A DNA stretch of 45,908 nt from the NCBI GenBank assembly GCA_031256715.1, contig JAIRQA010000017.1, forward strand, positions 1 through 45,908. Direction: 5' to 3'. The stretch is from Coriobacteriales bacterium (GTDB lineage Bacteria; Actinomycetota; Coriobacteriia; Coriobacteriales; UBA8131). Shown here piece by piece: positions 28,931 to 38,061 of the stretch (position 1 is its first letter; every line of letters begins with the position of its first letter). The notes beneath the pieces are model-generated. The model made no database searches. It was given only the letters and a program-made list of their open reading frames with translations, and had not been told where the DNA came from. Made by a program: the position numbers and the translations under genes.

Positions 28931-31005
28931 AGCACACCTCCAAATCCAACATAAATCGCAATTGCACCTAGAACCATTACCGCAATTACTAAGACATTCG
29001 CAAACGATGTCATGACCTTCTCGCCAAAAAGAGACTCCATATACCAATTGCGTTGCGTGCTAACACTGGTAGTACTTAAAGCGTTTATAAAGCTTCGCTT
29101 AGAAGAGTCTATGCCTACGCCACCAAGATAAATGCTTGACGTTGGCTCTTTTGGACGACGCAAGAATTTAATAGCAAATACAATAATCAAAGCAAGGGCG
29201 ATAGTTGCCATTATCAAAAGGTCGTTAAAGCCTATGGCTGCACGTAAATTACTATTTTCGCCAACAATAGCTCCAGGCAACGAATATGTACTTATAGTAA
29301 TCTCTGCCCAGCTTGAAACGTCACCTGAAAACCCGCTGGCAACAGCGCTAAGATAAGGCACAACTACTCCCTCAGATACCCAAGGTAAGCCAATTGCCAA
29401 CCCAACAGCTAGCAAAGACATCAGCCCCAGCGCAAACCATTCGCTTTTATGAATATGGTGTTCGGTATTGCTGCCGCCCTGAGCCACCGCCAACACCTTG
29501 CCCAGCCACTTTGCCCAAAACACGAAAGTCAGCGCCGAGCCAAAAGCCAATAAAAATAGCAATGGGATATTGCCCGTATCTACCATGGTAACAATAGTTG
29601 CCCATTTAGAAATCAACATGCCAAAGGGAGCGATGAACATGCAAAACATTCCCAATGCCATTAACAAAGCTAAGCGTGGCAAGCGCGTAAATATGGCATC
29701 CATGTCTTCGATATCACGACTGGCAATATGATGTTCGGCAGTTCCAACACAACAAAAGAGCAAGGACTTTGCAGCCGCATGAAAGATTAAAAGAAAAATG
29801 GCTGCCCAGACTGCCTCAGGTGTACCAACACCGGCGCAAGCCACAATTAGCCCTAAGTTAGCCACAGTAGAATAGGCCAACACACGCTTGGCATTGCTTT
29901 GCGAAATTGCCAACGCAGAACAGAAAAAGAACGTTAGGCCACCAACAAGGATTACCACAAGACCATTAAGGTTAAAGGCAAAAACCGGAGCGAGCTTAAT
30001 AAGAATAAAGACTCCCGCCTTTACCTTTGTCGAGCTATGTAACAATGCACTAGTTGGTGTAGGCGCAACCATAGCTCCCAAAAGCCAAGACTGAAAAGGC
30101 ATCTGCGCTGCCTTGGTAAAGCCAGCCAGGCTTAAAAGCAAAACCGGCAGCCCCACAAGCCCTATGCCGCCATTTAATGAACCAAAGGCGATAAGGCGAT
30201 CTAGTTCTAATATCTTAATATCATGCGAGCTTAATAGCATAAGCGCCATCACGAAGCCAAGGCCACCAATAAGGTTCATGACTATTTGTCTAAAGGAGTT
30301 ATCTATTGCCTCGCGCGTTCGTGTGTAGCCAATTAACGCAAACGAGCAAACAGTAGTAACTTCCCAGCCACAGAGCAACCAAGTTAAGTTGTTAGAGAAA
30401 ACTATCATATACATGGCAGACAAAAAGACAAACATGAGCGCAAAGAAAATATGGCGTCTGTCTTTTGCATGATGCTCTAAAGCTTGGTAGCCTGAATCTA
30501 GCCTGGCATGGTGATGAGTTGCAGCATGCTGCTCTAGATGATGCTGAAAGTCTCGCATATAGCCCACTGCATAAATGCAAATCCCTGAGCCTATGATACC
30601 TATGACTAAAGCCATAATCACCGAGAGTTGATCGATATAAAGGTCGTTTTTAACCTCAACATCATGTGCTGCGCCAAATTCTAAAATAAGCACAAACACA
30701 AGCTGCAAGGCAGCAAGAAAGACAGCTAGCGGCTTTGAGTTACGAGCGCCTTTAACAAGTACATAAAGACAGCAAATACAACTTACAGCCACAGTGGCAT
30801 AACTAATTATCTCGCTATAAGGAGCAGGGATCTTTACGTATATTCCTGGCGAGAATAGATACAAGACTGCCAAAGCCAAAGAACCCAACATAGTTAAGGA
30901 ACCAGCACCTATAACAAGCGGGGCACGAACACGATCGTTTCTTACCACTAAAAGCAGCAATGCTGCCAACAGGGGTAGAGTAATTAGAAATCCAACAATA
31001 ACCAC
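28927..31005 (-). CDS. NuoL/EchA-like proton-translocating membrane subunit
   Basis: WLLCGWEVTTVCSFALIGY, PFQSWLLGAMVAPTPTSALLHSSTKVKAGVFI; 692 aa polytopic. Confidence 0.93.
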   Translation of the reverse strand: MVIVGFLITLPLLAALLLLVVRNDRVRAPLVIGAGSLTMLGSLALAVLYLFSPGIYVKIPAPYSEIISYATVAVSCICCLYVLVKGARNSKPLAVFLAALQLVFVLILEFGAAHDVEVKNDLYIDQLSVIMALVIGIIGSGICIYAVGYMRDFQHHLEQHAATHHHARLDSGYQALEHHAKDRRHIFFALMFVFLSAMYMIVFSNNLTWLLCGWEVTTVCSFALIGYTRTREAIDNSFRQIVMNLIGGLGFVMALMLLSSHDIKILELDRLIAFGSLNGGIGLVGLPVLLLSLAGFTKAAQMPFQSWLLGAMVAPTPTSALLHSSTKVKAGVFILIKLAPVFAFNLNGLVVILVGGLTFFFCSALAISQSNAKRVLAYSTVANLGLIVACAGVGTPEAVWAAIFLLIFHAAAKSLLFCCVGTAEHHIASRDIEDMDAIFTRLPRLALLMALGMFCMFIAPFGMLISKWATIVTMVDTGNIPLLFLLAFGSALTFVFWAKWLGKVLAVAQGGSNTEHHIHKSEWFALGLMSLLAVGLAIGLPWVSEGVVVPYLSAVASGFSGDVSSWAEITISTYSLPGAIVGENSNLRAAIGFNDLLIMATIALALIIVFAIKFLRRPKEPTSSIYLGGVGIDSSKRSFINALSTTSVSTQRNWYMESLFGEKVMTSFANVLVIAVMVLGAIAIYVGFGGVL

Positions 31006-31094
31006 TACGCAACCTCCTCTGTCTGTCTCATTTACAGGGCACGCATCATAATAAATGCGTAATTAGGCCGGCAATACAAAAATGCAAGCATATT

Positions 31095-31152
31095 GCTTTG
31101 TTTTTATGCCTACTAAGCATTTGGCTTTGATTTTAAGCCTACTAAGCAAAAA
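31095..31152. repeat. 29-nt direct repeat, 2 copies
   Basis: gctttgtttttatgcctactaagcatttg / gctttgattttaagcctactaagcaaaaa, adjacent. Confidence 0.6.
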
Positions 31153-31376
31153 CTTGATTTAGAGCTTCTCTGAAAGATATGACGATAGCAAATTGTACAA
31201 AGACTCACTTACGCAAATCTTAAGTTAGGGAAGCACATTCAGAGTGTAACATATTAGCTATTGTCAACTAAAACTGTTAGCCTTGTTTTTTTGCGATGTT
31301 TCCATAGCGTGCGCCGTTTGGCACGCGAGCGGCAAATCAAAGCAAACTGCCTGCCACTGACTGGAAAATATATGCC

Positions 31377-31486
31377 GTTGACATTGGCGAAAACTTCAGA
31401 ATATCGTTTTAGTCGGCGGCTCGAGCGCATCCTCCCTGCACCAATTCCAGTTGAGATTGGCGAAAACTTCAGAATATCGTTTTAGT
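31377..31486. repeat. Two 37-nt direct repeats separated by 36 nt
   Basis: gttga[c/g]attggcgaaaacttcagaatatcgttttagt at 31377-31413 and 31450-31486, one mismatch. Confidence 0.88.
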
Positions 31487-31520
31487 TTTACTTCACAGTC
31501 ACCGCTGCCACGTTCTGGCA

Positions 31521-31639
31521 ACTAGCCGCTACTCACTATTCGCTACCCACCAGCAACTAGCCGCTACCCACAAACTACTAACCACTACTCACTAACAACA
31601 AATCACTAACAACTACCCACTAACCACTAGCCACTACCC
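31521..31639. repeat. Heptanucleotide tandem array, 17 x 7 nt, starting at the uvrA stop codon
   Basis: Minus-strand consensus GRNTAGY; 14 of 17 units contain TAG, and the first TAG is the uvrA stop (31634-31636). Confidence 0.88.
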
Positions 31640-34465
31640 AAGTACCCGCTTTAAGAAGCTGCCGGTATAGCTCTCTGCACATTTAGCAATCTGCTCTGGT
31701 GTGCCAGTGGCAATCACCCTGCCGCCGGCATCGCCTCCTTCTGGGCCTAGGTCTATAATGCGGTCGGCGCATTTAATCACATCTAGATTGTGTTCTATCA
31801 CCAGCACAGTATTGCCGCGTTCTACAAGCTCATTTAGCACCTCTAATAGCTGGCGCACATCATCAAAGTGTAAGCCGGTTGTAGGTTCGTCAAGAATATA
31901 AAAAGTCTTGCCAGTCTGTTTACGCTGCAATTCGGACGCAAGTTTTACCCGCTGCGCTTCGCCTCCACTTAAGGTGGTAGCTGGTTGTCCCAACTTAATA
32001 TAGCCTAAACCGACATCGTATAATGTGTTTAATTTGCGGGCTAATTGAGGTATATTCTCAAAAAATAGTCGCGCCTCGGCAACACTCATATTAAGGATAT
32101 CACTGACATTTTTACCACGATATGTCACCTGCAGTGTCTCGCGGTTATAGCGAGTGCCGCCGCATACCTCGCAAGGTACATAGACATCAGGAAGAAAGTG
32201 CATCTCTATCTTAATTTGGCCATCACCTTTGCAAGCCTCACAGCGCCCTCCGGAAACATTAAAAGAAAAACGACCAGGACTATAACCGCGTGCCCGCGAT
32301 TCTGGCAATGACGAGAAGATCTGGCGAATGTCATCCCATAGACCTACGTAAGTAGCAGGATTAGAGCGAGGTGTGCGCCCAATGGGAGATTGATCGATAT
32401 CTATAACCTTATCTATATGTTCGATACCTACGAGCTTTTTATGAAAACCAACGCGTTTGTGTGAGTGATGAATGCGATTGGTAAGCGCAGGGGCTAGCGT
32501 ATCAGTAACCAAAGACGATTTGCCTGACCCAGAGACACCTGTAACCACTGTAAGTGTTCCCATCTCAATCTCGACATCAATCTCTTTTAGATTGTTTTCT
32601 ATGGCACCACTTAGCTTTAGTTTGCCGGCTTTTGGTTGCCGACGTTTAGGTGGCACAGCGATGCATTTGCGTCCACTAAGATAATCAGCAGTAAGTGATT
32701 CTTGCGCATTCTGTACATCTAAGGGTGAGCCTTGAGCAATGATATAGCCGCCCTTCTCACCAGCTCCAGGACCAATATCTATAACATGGTCTGCCGCTTT
32801 GATAGTCTCCTCATCGTGTTCGACCACAATCACTGTATTGCCAATGTCGCGCAAGCGCTCTAAGGTAGCAATCAGGCGTTCATTGTCGCGCTGGTGCAAG
32901 CCAATTGAAGGCTCGTCTAAAATGTAAAGTACACCCATCAGGCCAGCACCAATTTGGGTTGCCAAGCGAATGCGCTGTGCCTCGCCGCCACTTAAAGTTG
33001 CTGTTGCGCGTTCTAATGTTAGGTAGTCAAGACCTACGTCCACCAAAAAGCGTAGGCGTTCTAAGATTTCTTTAACCACACGCCCACCTATAACTTGTTC
33101 TCGCTCGCTTAAGCGCGAAGATAGGCTCTGAAAAAACGTTAAACTCTGCTTGGCAGAAAGTTGTGTAATCTGAAAGATATTCTTATCTCCCACAGTTACC
33201 GCTAAAATCTCTGGCTTTAAGCGTGCCCCACCGCAGGCTTTACAAGGTTTTATAGCAAGGTATTCTTCCATCTTGCGCTTGGTAATCTCGCTTTGAGTCT
33301 CGCGATAGCGTTGCATGGTTACCTCTAAAAGACCTTCCCAACGTATATACCAATGCGTGTCACGCCCATCCCTTGTAACATAATCTACTCGTATTCGCGC
33401 ATCTCCTGTGCCTTCCATAAACGCCTGTCTTACTTTGGGACTATACTCTTCCCAAGGCGTCTGTGTGTTTACACCTAGATGTTTTGCCACCGCGACAAAG
33501 ACTTGTGGATAGTAATTTGAACTATTATTAATAACAACATAAGCGCCATCGTCTAATGATTTGGTAGGGTCAGGAATAATTAACGAAGGATCTACCTCAT
33601 CCTTAAAGCCCAAACCTAAGCACTCCGGGCAAGCACCATAAGGGGCATTAAATGAAAAATCTCGTGGCTCAAGTTCATCTAATGAATGACCATGTTCGGG
33701 GCAAGCTAAAGCAAGCGAGAAGGCTAATTCTTCGTCTGGGTCTAGGGCTTGCACTAAAACATTGCCGTCTGCAAGCTTTGTTGCCATCTCTACGGCTTCA
33801 GCAATCCGCGATATGGCATCATCTTTAATTACTAAACGATCCACAACAACGTCTATATTGTGCTTAAACTTTTTGTCTAAAACAATTTTGTCCGCCTCAT
33901 CTGCAAGGCTATGAAGCACACCATCTACGCGAACACGAGCAAAACCCTCCGTGCGCAATTCTGCTAGCAAGCTAGCATACTCGCCTTTTCTTCCACTAAC
34001 CACCGGTGCTAAAATAAGCGCTTTTCGCCCCTGCGCTTGCTCTAATATATGGTCTACAACCTGATCTGTTGTCTGATGCACAATCTCGCGCCCACACTCG
34101 GGGCAGTGTGGAATGCCAATGCGCGCAAAAAGCAGGCGCAGATAATCATAGATTTCGGTTACAGTTCCAACTGTCGATCGTGGGTTTTTTGATGTCGTCT
34201 TCTGATCGATAGAAACAGCCGGAGACAAACCATCTATAGAGTCTAAATCCGGCTTGTCCATCTGCCCTAAAAACTGACGAGCATAAGCGCTCAGGCTTTC
34301 TACATAGCGACGCTGCCCCTCGGCGTAAATGGTATCAAAGGCCAAACTGGACTTACCGGATCCGGAAAGTCCAGTTATCACCACGAGCTTGTCACGAGGT
34401 ATTTCTACTGTAAGATTCTTTAGATTGTGTTCACGCGCTCCCACAATTCGAATGCTGTTATTCAA
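31634..34465 (-). CDS. uvrA: Excinuclease ABC subunit A
   Basis: [68 protein letters not shown], zinc-binding CxxC pairs. Confidence 0.99.
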   Translation of the reverse strand: MNNSIRIVGAREHNLKNLTVEIPRDKLVVITGLSGSGKSSLAFDTIYAEGQRRYVESLSAYARQFLGQMDKPDLDSIDGLSPAVSIDQKTTSKNPRSTVGTVTEIYDYLRLLFARIGIPHCPECGREIVHQTTDQVVDHILEQAQGRKALILAPVVSGRKGEYASLLAELRTEGFARVRVDGVLHSLADEADKIVLDKKFKHNIDVVVDRLVIKDDAISRIAEAVEMATKLADGNVLVQALDPDEELAFSLALACPEHGHSLDELEPRDFSFNAPYGACPECLGLGFKDEVDPSLIIPDPTKSLDDGAYVVINNSSNYYPQVFVAVAKHLGVNTQTPWEEYSPKVRQAFMEGTGDARIRVDYVTRDGRDTHWYIRWEGLLEVTMQRYRETQSEITKRKMEEYLAIKPCKACGGARLKPEILAVTVGDKNIFQITQLSAKQSLTFFQSLSSRLSEREQVIGGRVVKEILERLRFLVDVGLDYLTLERATATLSGGEAQRIRLATQIGAGLMGVLYILDEPSIGLHQRDNERLIATLERLRDIGNTVIVVEHDEETIKAADHVIDIGPGAGEKGGYIIAQGSPLDVQNAQESLTADYLSGRKCIAVPPKRRQPKAGKLKLSGAIENNLKEIDVEIEMGTLTVVTGVSGSGKSSLVTDTLAPALTNRIHHSHKRVGFHKKLVGIEHIDKVIDIDQSPIGRTPRSNPATYVGLWDDIRQIFSSLPESRARGYSPGRFSFNVSGGRCEACKGDGQIKIEMHFLPDVYVPCEVCGGTRYNRETLQVTYRGKNVSDILNMSVAEARLFFENIPQLARKLNTLYDVGLGYIKLGQPATTLSGGEAQRVKLASELQRKQTGKTFYILDEPTTGLHFDDVRQLLEVLNELVERGNTVLVIEHNLDVIKCADRIIDLGPEGGDAGGRVIATGTPEQIAKCAESYTGSFLKRVLG

Positions 34466-34520
34466 TACAATTGCTCCTGTTTCCTACGACAAAAATCAGA
34501 TTCAATCGTATCACAATTTA

Positions 34521-34665
34521 TGTTAAGAAGTGCCTTGGGGCTAAAACTTTATTCTTGTGTTGAGAAGTGCCTTGGGGCTACAACTTTATTCTTATGTTGA
34601 GAAGTGCCTTGGGGCTACAACTTTATTCCAGCGCCAAGCTAAAGCTGCAACGCTCCTTCAGACTA
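34521..34665. repeat. 37-nt tandem repeat (3 units) plus diverged unit covering the 3' end of the metal ATPase gene
   Basis: tgttgagaagtgccttggggctacaactttattctta-type units at 34521, 34558, 34595; ctacaactttgttcttaa at the CDS end (34663) matches. Confidence 0.88.
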
Positions 34666-37335
34666 CAACTTTGTTCTTAACAACATCATAGAGTGCAGCA
34701 ACACTAATAGCAATACGCCAACATCGGCAACTATCGCCATCCACATGCCGGCAAGACCTACAATAGCCAAAGCCATAACCGCAATCTTAAACGTTAGTGC
34801 AAAAGCAATATTTATGCGAATCGTACGCATCACTTTACGCGATAACACAAAAAAGCGCGGTAAGGCTTCTAAGCTATTTGCCAATAAAGCGACATCGGCC
34901 ACTTCTAACGCAGTGTCAGAACCGGCAGCGCCCATGGCAATGCCTATGTCTGCCGCCGCCAAAGCAGGAGCATCGTTTATGCCATCGCCTACCATGGCAA
35001 CTGTTCCATAACGCTTTCTTAATTGCTCAATTTGAATTTGTTTGTCTTGCGGCAAAAGCTCGCCATAGCACTCATTTATCTGTGCTAATGCGGCAATTGC
35101 GTTTGCGGTTGCCAAGTTATCGCCAGAGAGCATAACAGACGCGCCATAGCCAGATAACTTGCCAAGCTTACTTACAACGCCTGCCGCATCATCGCGCAAA
35201 ATATCACGAACAACAATCAGACCAATGATTATGTTATTGCGCATCACAGTTAAAACAGTTCCGGCATTTTTCTCTGCAGCGCTAGCATCTTTTGTGGCTT
35301 GTGTGATATTTGGCAAATCGCCACTTAAAGATTTTAGCGAGCCCACAAATACTTCACTACCATCTACAACGCCGCTAATGCCTTTTCCGGCTTGCTCGGT
35401 GATATCTGTGGCAGGCAAAATAGAGTTAAAACCTTGTTTTTCCCATGCCTGAACAACCGCACGCGCCAATGGATGCGTAGAGTCGCGCTCCAGCGCATAG
35501 GCAACACTTAGGACATCTAGATCATCGCTCGTAAAAACCTTATTCGCTTGGGTACTGTTACAACCACAATTGCACTTCTCGACATTATTATTATTGTTAT
35601 CGCAAGTTGCGGTATTAGGTAAGGCATTTGTTGTTATGTTATTTCGCGCAACGGCAGAATTTTTGACGTCATTGCTATAAGAGTGAATTGCCACAACTTC
35701 AGGTTTACCGTGAGTTAGCGTGCCGGTCTTGTCAAAAGCGACGGCCTTTATGCTGGCGCCTAACTCTAAAAACGCTCCGCCCTTAACCAAGATTCCACAA
35801 CGTGCCGCACGAGCTAATCCACAAACCACGCTTACGGGGGTAGCAATAACAAGAGCGCATGGGCAACCGATAACTAAAAGCGACAATGCGCGATAAACCC
35901 AAACATCAAAGCCTCCTAAAGCTAGAGATGCTCCAAATGTAGCTGCGATAATGTCTAAAAGCGGAGGCATTATCGCAACTACTGCTGCCAGAAGTACTAC
36001 TATAGGAGTATAATAGCGCGCGAACTTATTAATAAAGCGCTCTGCTGGACTACGTTTAGACTGCGACTCGGCAACCAAGGCAACTATACGCGCAAGTGTA
36101 GAATTTTGAACGGTTGCTGTGACCTCGTATTCAAGCTTGCCGTCTACAGAAAGCGTACCCGAGAAAAGCTGCGAGCCTATGCTCTTTTGAACCGGAATTG
36201 ACTCTCCGGTTATGGATGATTCATCTACACTGGCTTGGCCGCTTGTGACAATACCATCTAAGGGTATGCGCGAGCCTGGACGAACGACAACAATTGCTCC
36301 AACTGAAACATCTTCGGGAGAAACCTCTATAAGTGTTGCACCATTGGCGTTTGAGTTGTTGGGGGTGTTGCCGCTACTGGCTGCGCTGGTGCTGTTGGGG
36401 GTGTTGCCGCTGTTAGATACCATTAAGACTTTCTGGGGGCTAAGTTCCATAAGTTTTTTAATGGAGTCGCGATTTCTGCCAATTGCAAAACCCTCTATCC
36501 ACTCTCCCAAACTAAAAAGAAAGACAACGATAGCTGCCTCAGAGAAATCACCAAGAATGCAAGCGCCAATAACCGCAATAACCATTAATATATTTATGTC
36601 TATGCGACGCCCTTTTATGGCACTTATAACCTCCGGAGCAATAAGCCAAAGACCTACCGCGGCTCCAAAAAGCGACAAGGCAGACGATACAAAATCAACC
36701 GTATTGGCGCCTTGTGAGGCAGAAGCTAAAGTATTTGCAGAAACGCCAGCTGCCGCAGACAATAGTTGCTCGCTAAGGCTTGCGCCAAAACCGGTAAGGT
36801 GCATAACAAGGCCTAGCAAGGAAAAGATTCCGCAAAAAATTAGCTTTATTGCGTTACCATTAAGCTTGTTGCCCGAAGTTTCATCGTGAGCATGTGAGCT
36901 AGAGTTAGCTTGAGTTTTACTGCCAGATGGTTCTAAGACAGGCTTAGCATGCAAAGATGCGCAAGCCGCACAACAAGCGTGATCGCCCTCGTCTACCTCA
37001 TCTGCCTTTGCTTCTTGTTTGTGAACAAGCAAGTGATCAGAGCCATGGTTAAATGTGTGGTCGTGGGTGTGGTCATGAGTGTGGTCATGGTTAATGGTGA
37101 GGTCTTGGGTGTGATTGTGGTTGATGGTGTGAGCATGCGCCTGGTCATGCTCAGGAAGGCAGGCGCTGTCATGCGCCTGGTCATGCTCAGGAAGGCAAGC
37201 GCTGTCGTGCGCGTGAGCATCTTCAGGAAGGCAAGCGCTGTCGTGCGCGTGATCATGGGTGTGATTGTGGCTATGAGGTTTTTCGTCTTTGCGTTCGTGA
37301 CCGCAACAACAACTATCTAAGCAAGCTTCACTCAT
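34663..37335 (-). CDS. Heavy-metal-translocating P1B-type ATPase with His-rich N-terminus (Zn/Cd/Pb type likely)
   Basis: CPC motif GCPCALVIATPVSVVCGLARAARCGILVKGG, DKTGTLTHGKP, MVGDGINDAPALAAADIGIAMG; N-terminal His/Cys repeats. Confidence 0.93.
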   Translation of the reverse strand: MSEACLDSCCCGHERKDEKPHSHNHTHDHAHDSACLPEDAHAHDSACLPEHDQAHDSACLPEHDQAHAHTINHNHTQDLTINHDHTHDHTHDHTFNHGSDHLLVHKQEAKADEVDEGDHACCAACASLHAKPVLEPSGSKTQANSSSHAHDETSGNKLNGNAIKLIFCGIFSLLGLVMHLTGFGASLSEQLLSAAAGVSANTLASASQGANTVDFVSSALSLFGAAVGLWLIAPEVISAIKGRRIDINILMVIAVIGACILGDFSEAAIVVFLFSLGEWIEGFAIGRNRDSIKKLMELSPQKVLMVSNSGNTPNSTSAASSGNTPNNSNANGATLIEVSPEDVSVGAIVVVRPGSRIPLDGIVTSGQASVDESSITGESIPVQKSIGSQLFSGTLSVDGKLEYEVTATVQNSTLARIVALVAESQSKRSPAERFINKFARYYTPIVVLLAAVVAIMPPLLDIIAATFGASLALGGFDVWVYRALSLLVIGCPCALVIATPVSVVCGLARAARCGILVKGGAFLELGASIKAVAFDKTGTLTHGKPEVVAIHSYSNDVKNSAVARNNITTNALPNTATCDNNNNNVEKCNCGCNSTQANKVFTSDDLDVLSVAYALERDSTHPLARAVVQAWEKQGFNSILPATDITEQAGKGISGVVDGSEVFVGSLKSLSGDLPNITQATKDASAAEKNAGTVLTVMRNNIIIGLIVVRDILRDDAAGVVSKLGKLSGYGASVMLSGDNLATANAIAALAQINECYGELLPQDKQIQIEQLRKRYGTVAMVGDGINDAPALAAADIGIAMGAAGSDTALEVADVALLANSLEALPRFFVLSRKVMRTIRINIAFALTFKIAVMALAIVGLAGMWMAIVADVGVLLLVLLHSMMLLRTKL
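37141..37250. repeat. 36-nt in-frame tandem repeat in the ATPase N-terminus
   Basis: ctggtcatgctcaggaaggcaggcgctgtcatgcgc at 37141 and 37177, plus a diverged third unit; encodes HDSACLPEHDQA. Confidence 0.85.
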
Positions 37336-37341
37336 AATGCT

Positions 37342-37737
37342 CTACTCCTCTACTTCGCTAGCGTGTTCTATACCTATAACAATTAAATGGCGCACATGGT
37401 CATCGGCTAAGCGATAGACAGCGCGTTGTCCGTCACGCCTTGCCCGCACCAATCCGCGATCGCGCAAAAGTCGCAATTGATGACTAACTGCAGATTGCGA
37501 TACTTCGCAAACTTCTTGCAATTCGCAAACGCAAAGCTCGCCAGCCATTAATGACGAAAGTATCTTTAAACGCGTAGAGTCTGATAATGCCGAGAAGATC
37601 TCTGTAACCTTATAGATGATCTCATCAGATGGCAATGTGCACTCGGCTGCGTCTATTGCGCAAAGGTTAGTTTCCTGAGTTGCGCAACATTCAAGATGCG
37701 TACTTGATTCTGTTTTAATATCCATTTCTTGCTCCAT
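37342..37737 (-). CDS. ArsR/SmtB-family metalloregulator
   Basis: LSDSTRLKILSSLMAGELCVCELQEVCEVSQSAVSHQLRLLRDRGLVRARRDGQRAVYRLAD. Confidence 0.94.
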   Translation of the reverse strand: MEQEMDIKTESSTHLECCATQETNLCAIDAAECTLPSDEIIYKVTEIFSALSDSTRLKILSSLMAGELCVCELQEVCEVSQSAVSHQLRLLRDRGLVRARRDGQRAVYRLADDHVRHLIVIGIEHASEVEE

Positions 37738-37797
37738 TCGTCACACTTATTTCTATTTCTTTCGCGAGCCTATTCTTATTTGTGCAAGGCTGACGGC

Positions 37798-37876
37798 GTT
37801 CTTCTCAACAATTATTTGAGCATATAGGCTGGTGGTGTTCTTCTCAACATTATATGAGCATATGTTCATATAATAC
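37798..37876. promoter_or_regulatory. Putative ArsR/SmtB operator with a degenerate upstream duplicate
   Basis: tatatgagcatatgttcatata (37851-37872), 20/22 palindromic; gttcttctcaacaattatttgagcatata at 37798 repeats at 37837 as gttcttctcaacattatatgagcatat. Confidence 0.65.
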
Positions 37877-38061
37877 ATACTGTCGCAAGGATTGTCAAGA
37901 GGTCTCTAAAAGAAAATGGTATAATGGCATCAGTTGTCTTTCTTGCCGGCAGTATCTGCGTATCTGCAAAAGTCTTTGTTGGCAAGCTCAAGTTTTATAT
38001 ACGGAGATCTATAAGCGATAATCGCAATAGGGACTTAAGTCCATAACTGAAAGGAAGAAGC

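Noticed and set aside
31261-31485. 74-aa plus-strand ORF across the CRISPR-like repeats
   Set aside because: Composition and internal repeat (FRISF/YRFSR) reflect the direct repeats; no homology recognised.
31377-31486. Calling this a CRISPR array
   Set aside because: Only two repeats, no cas genes and no leader identified; kept as a repeat and a finding only.
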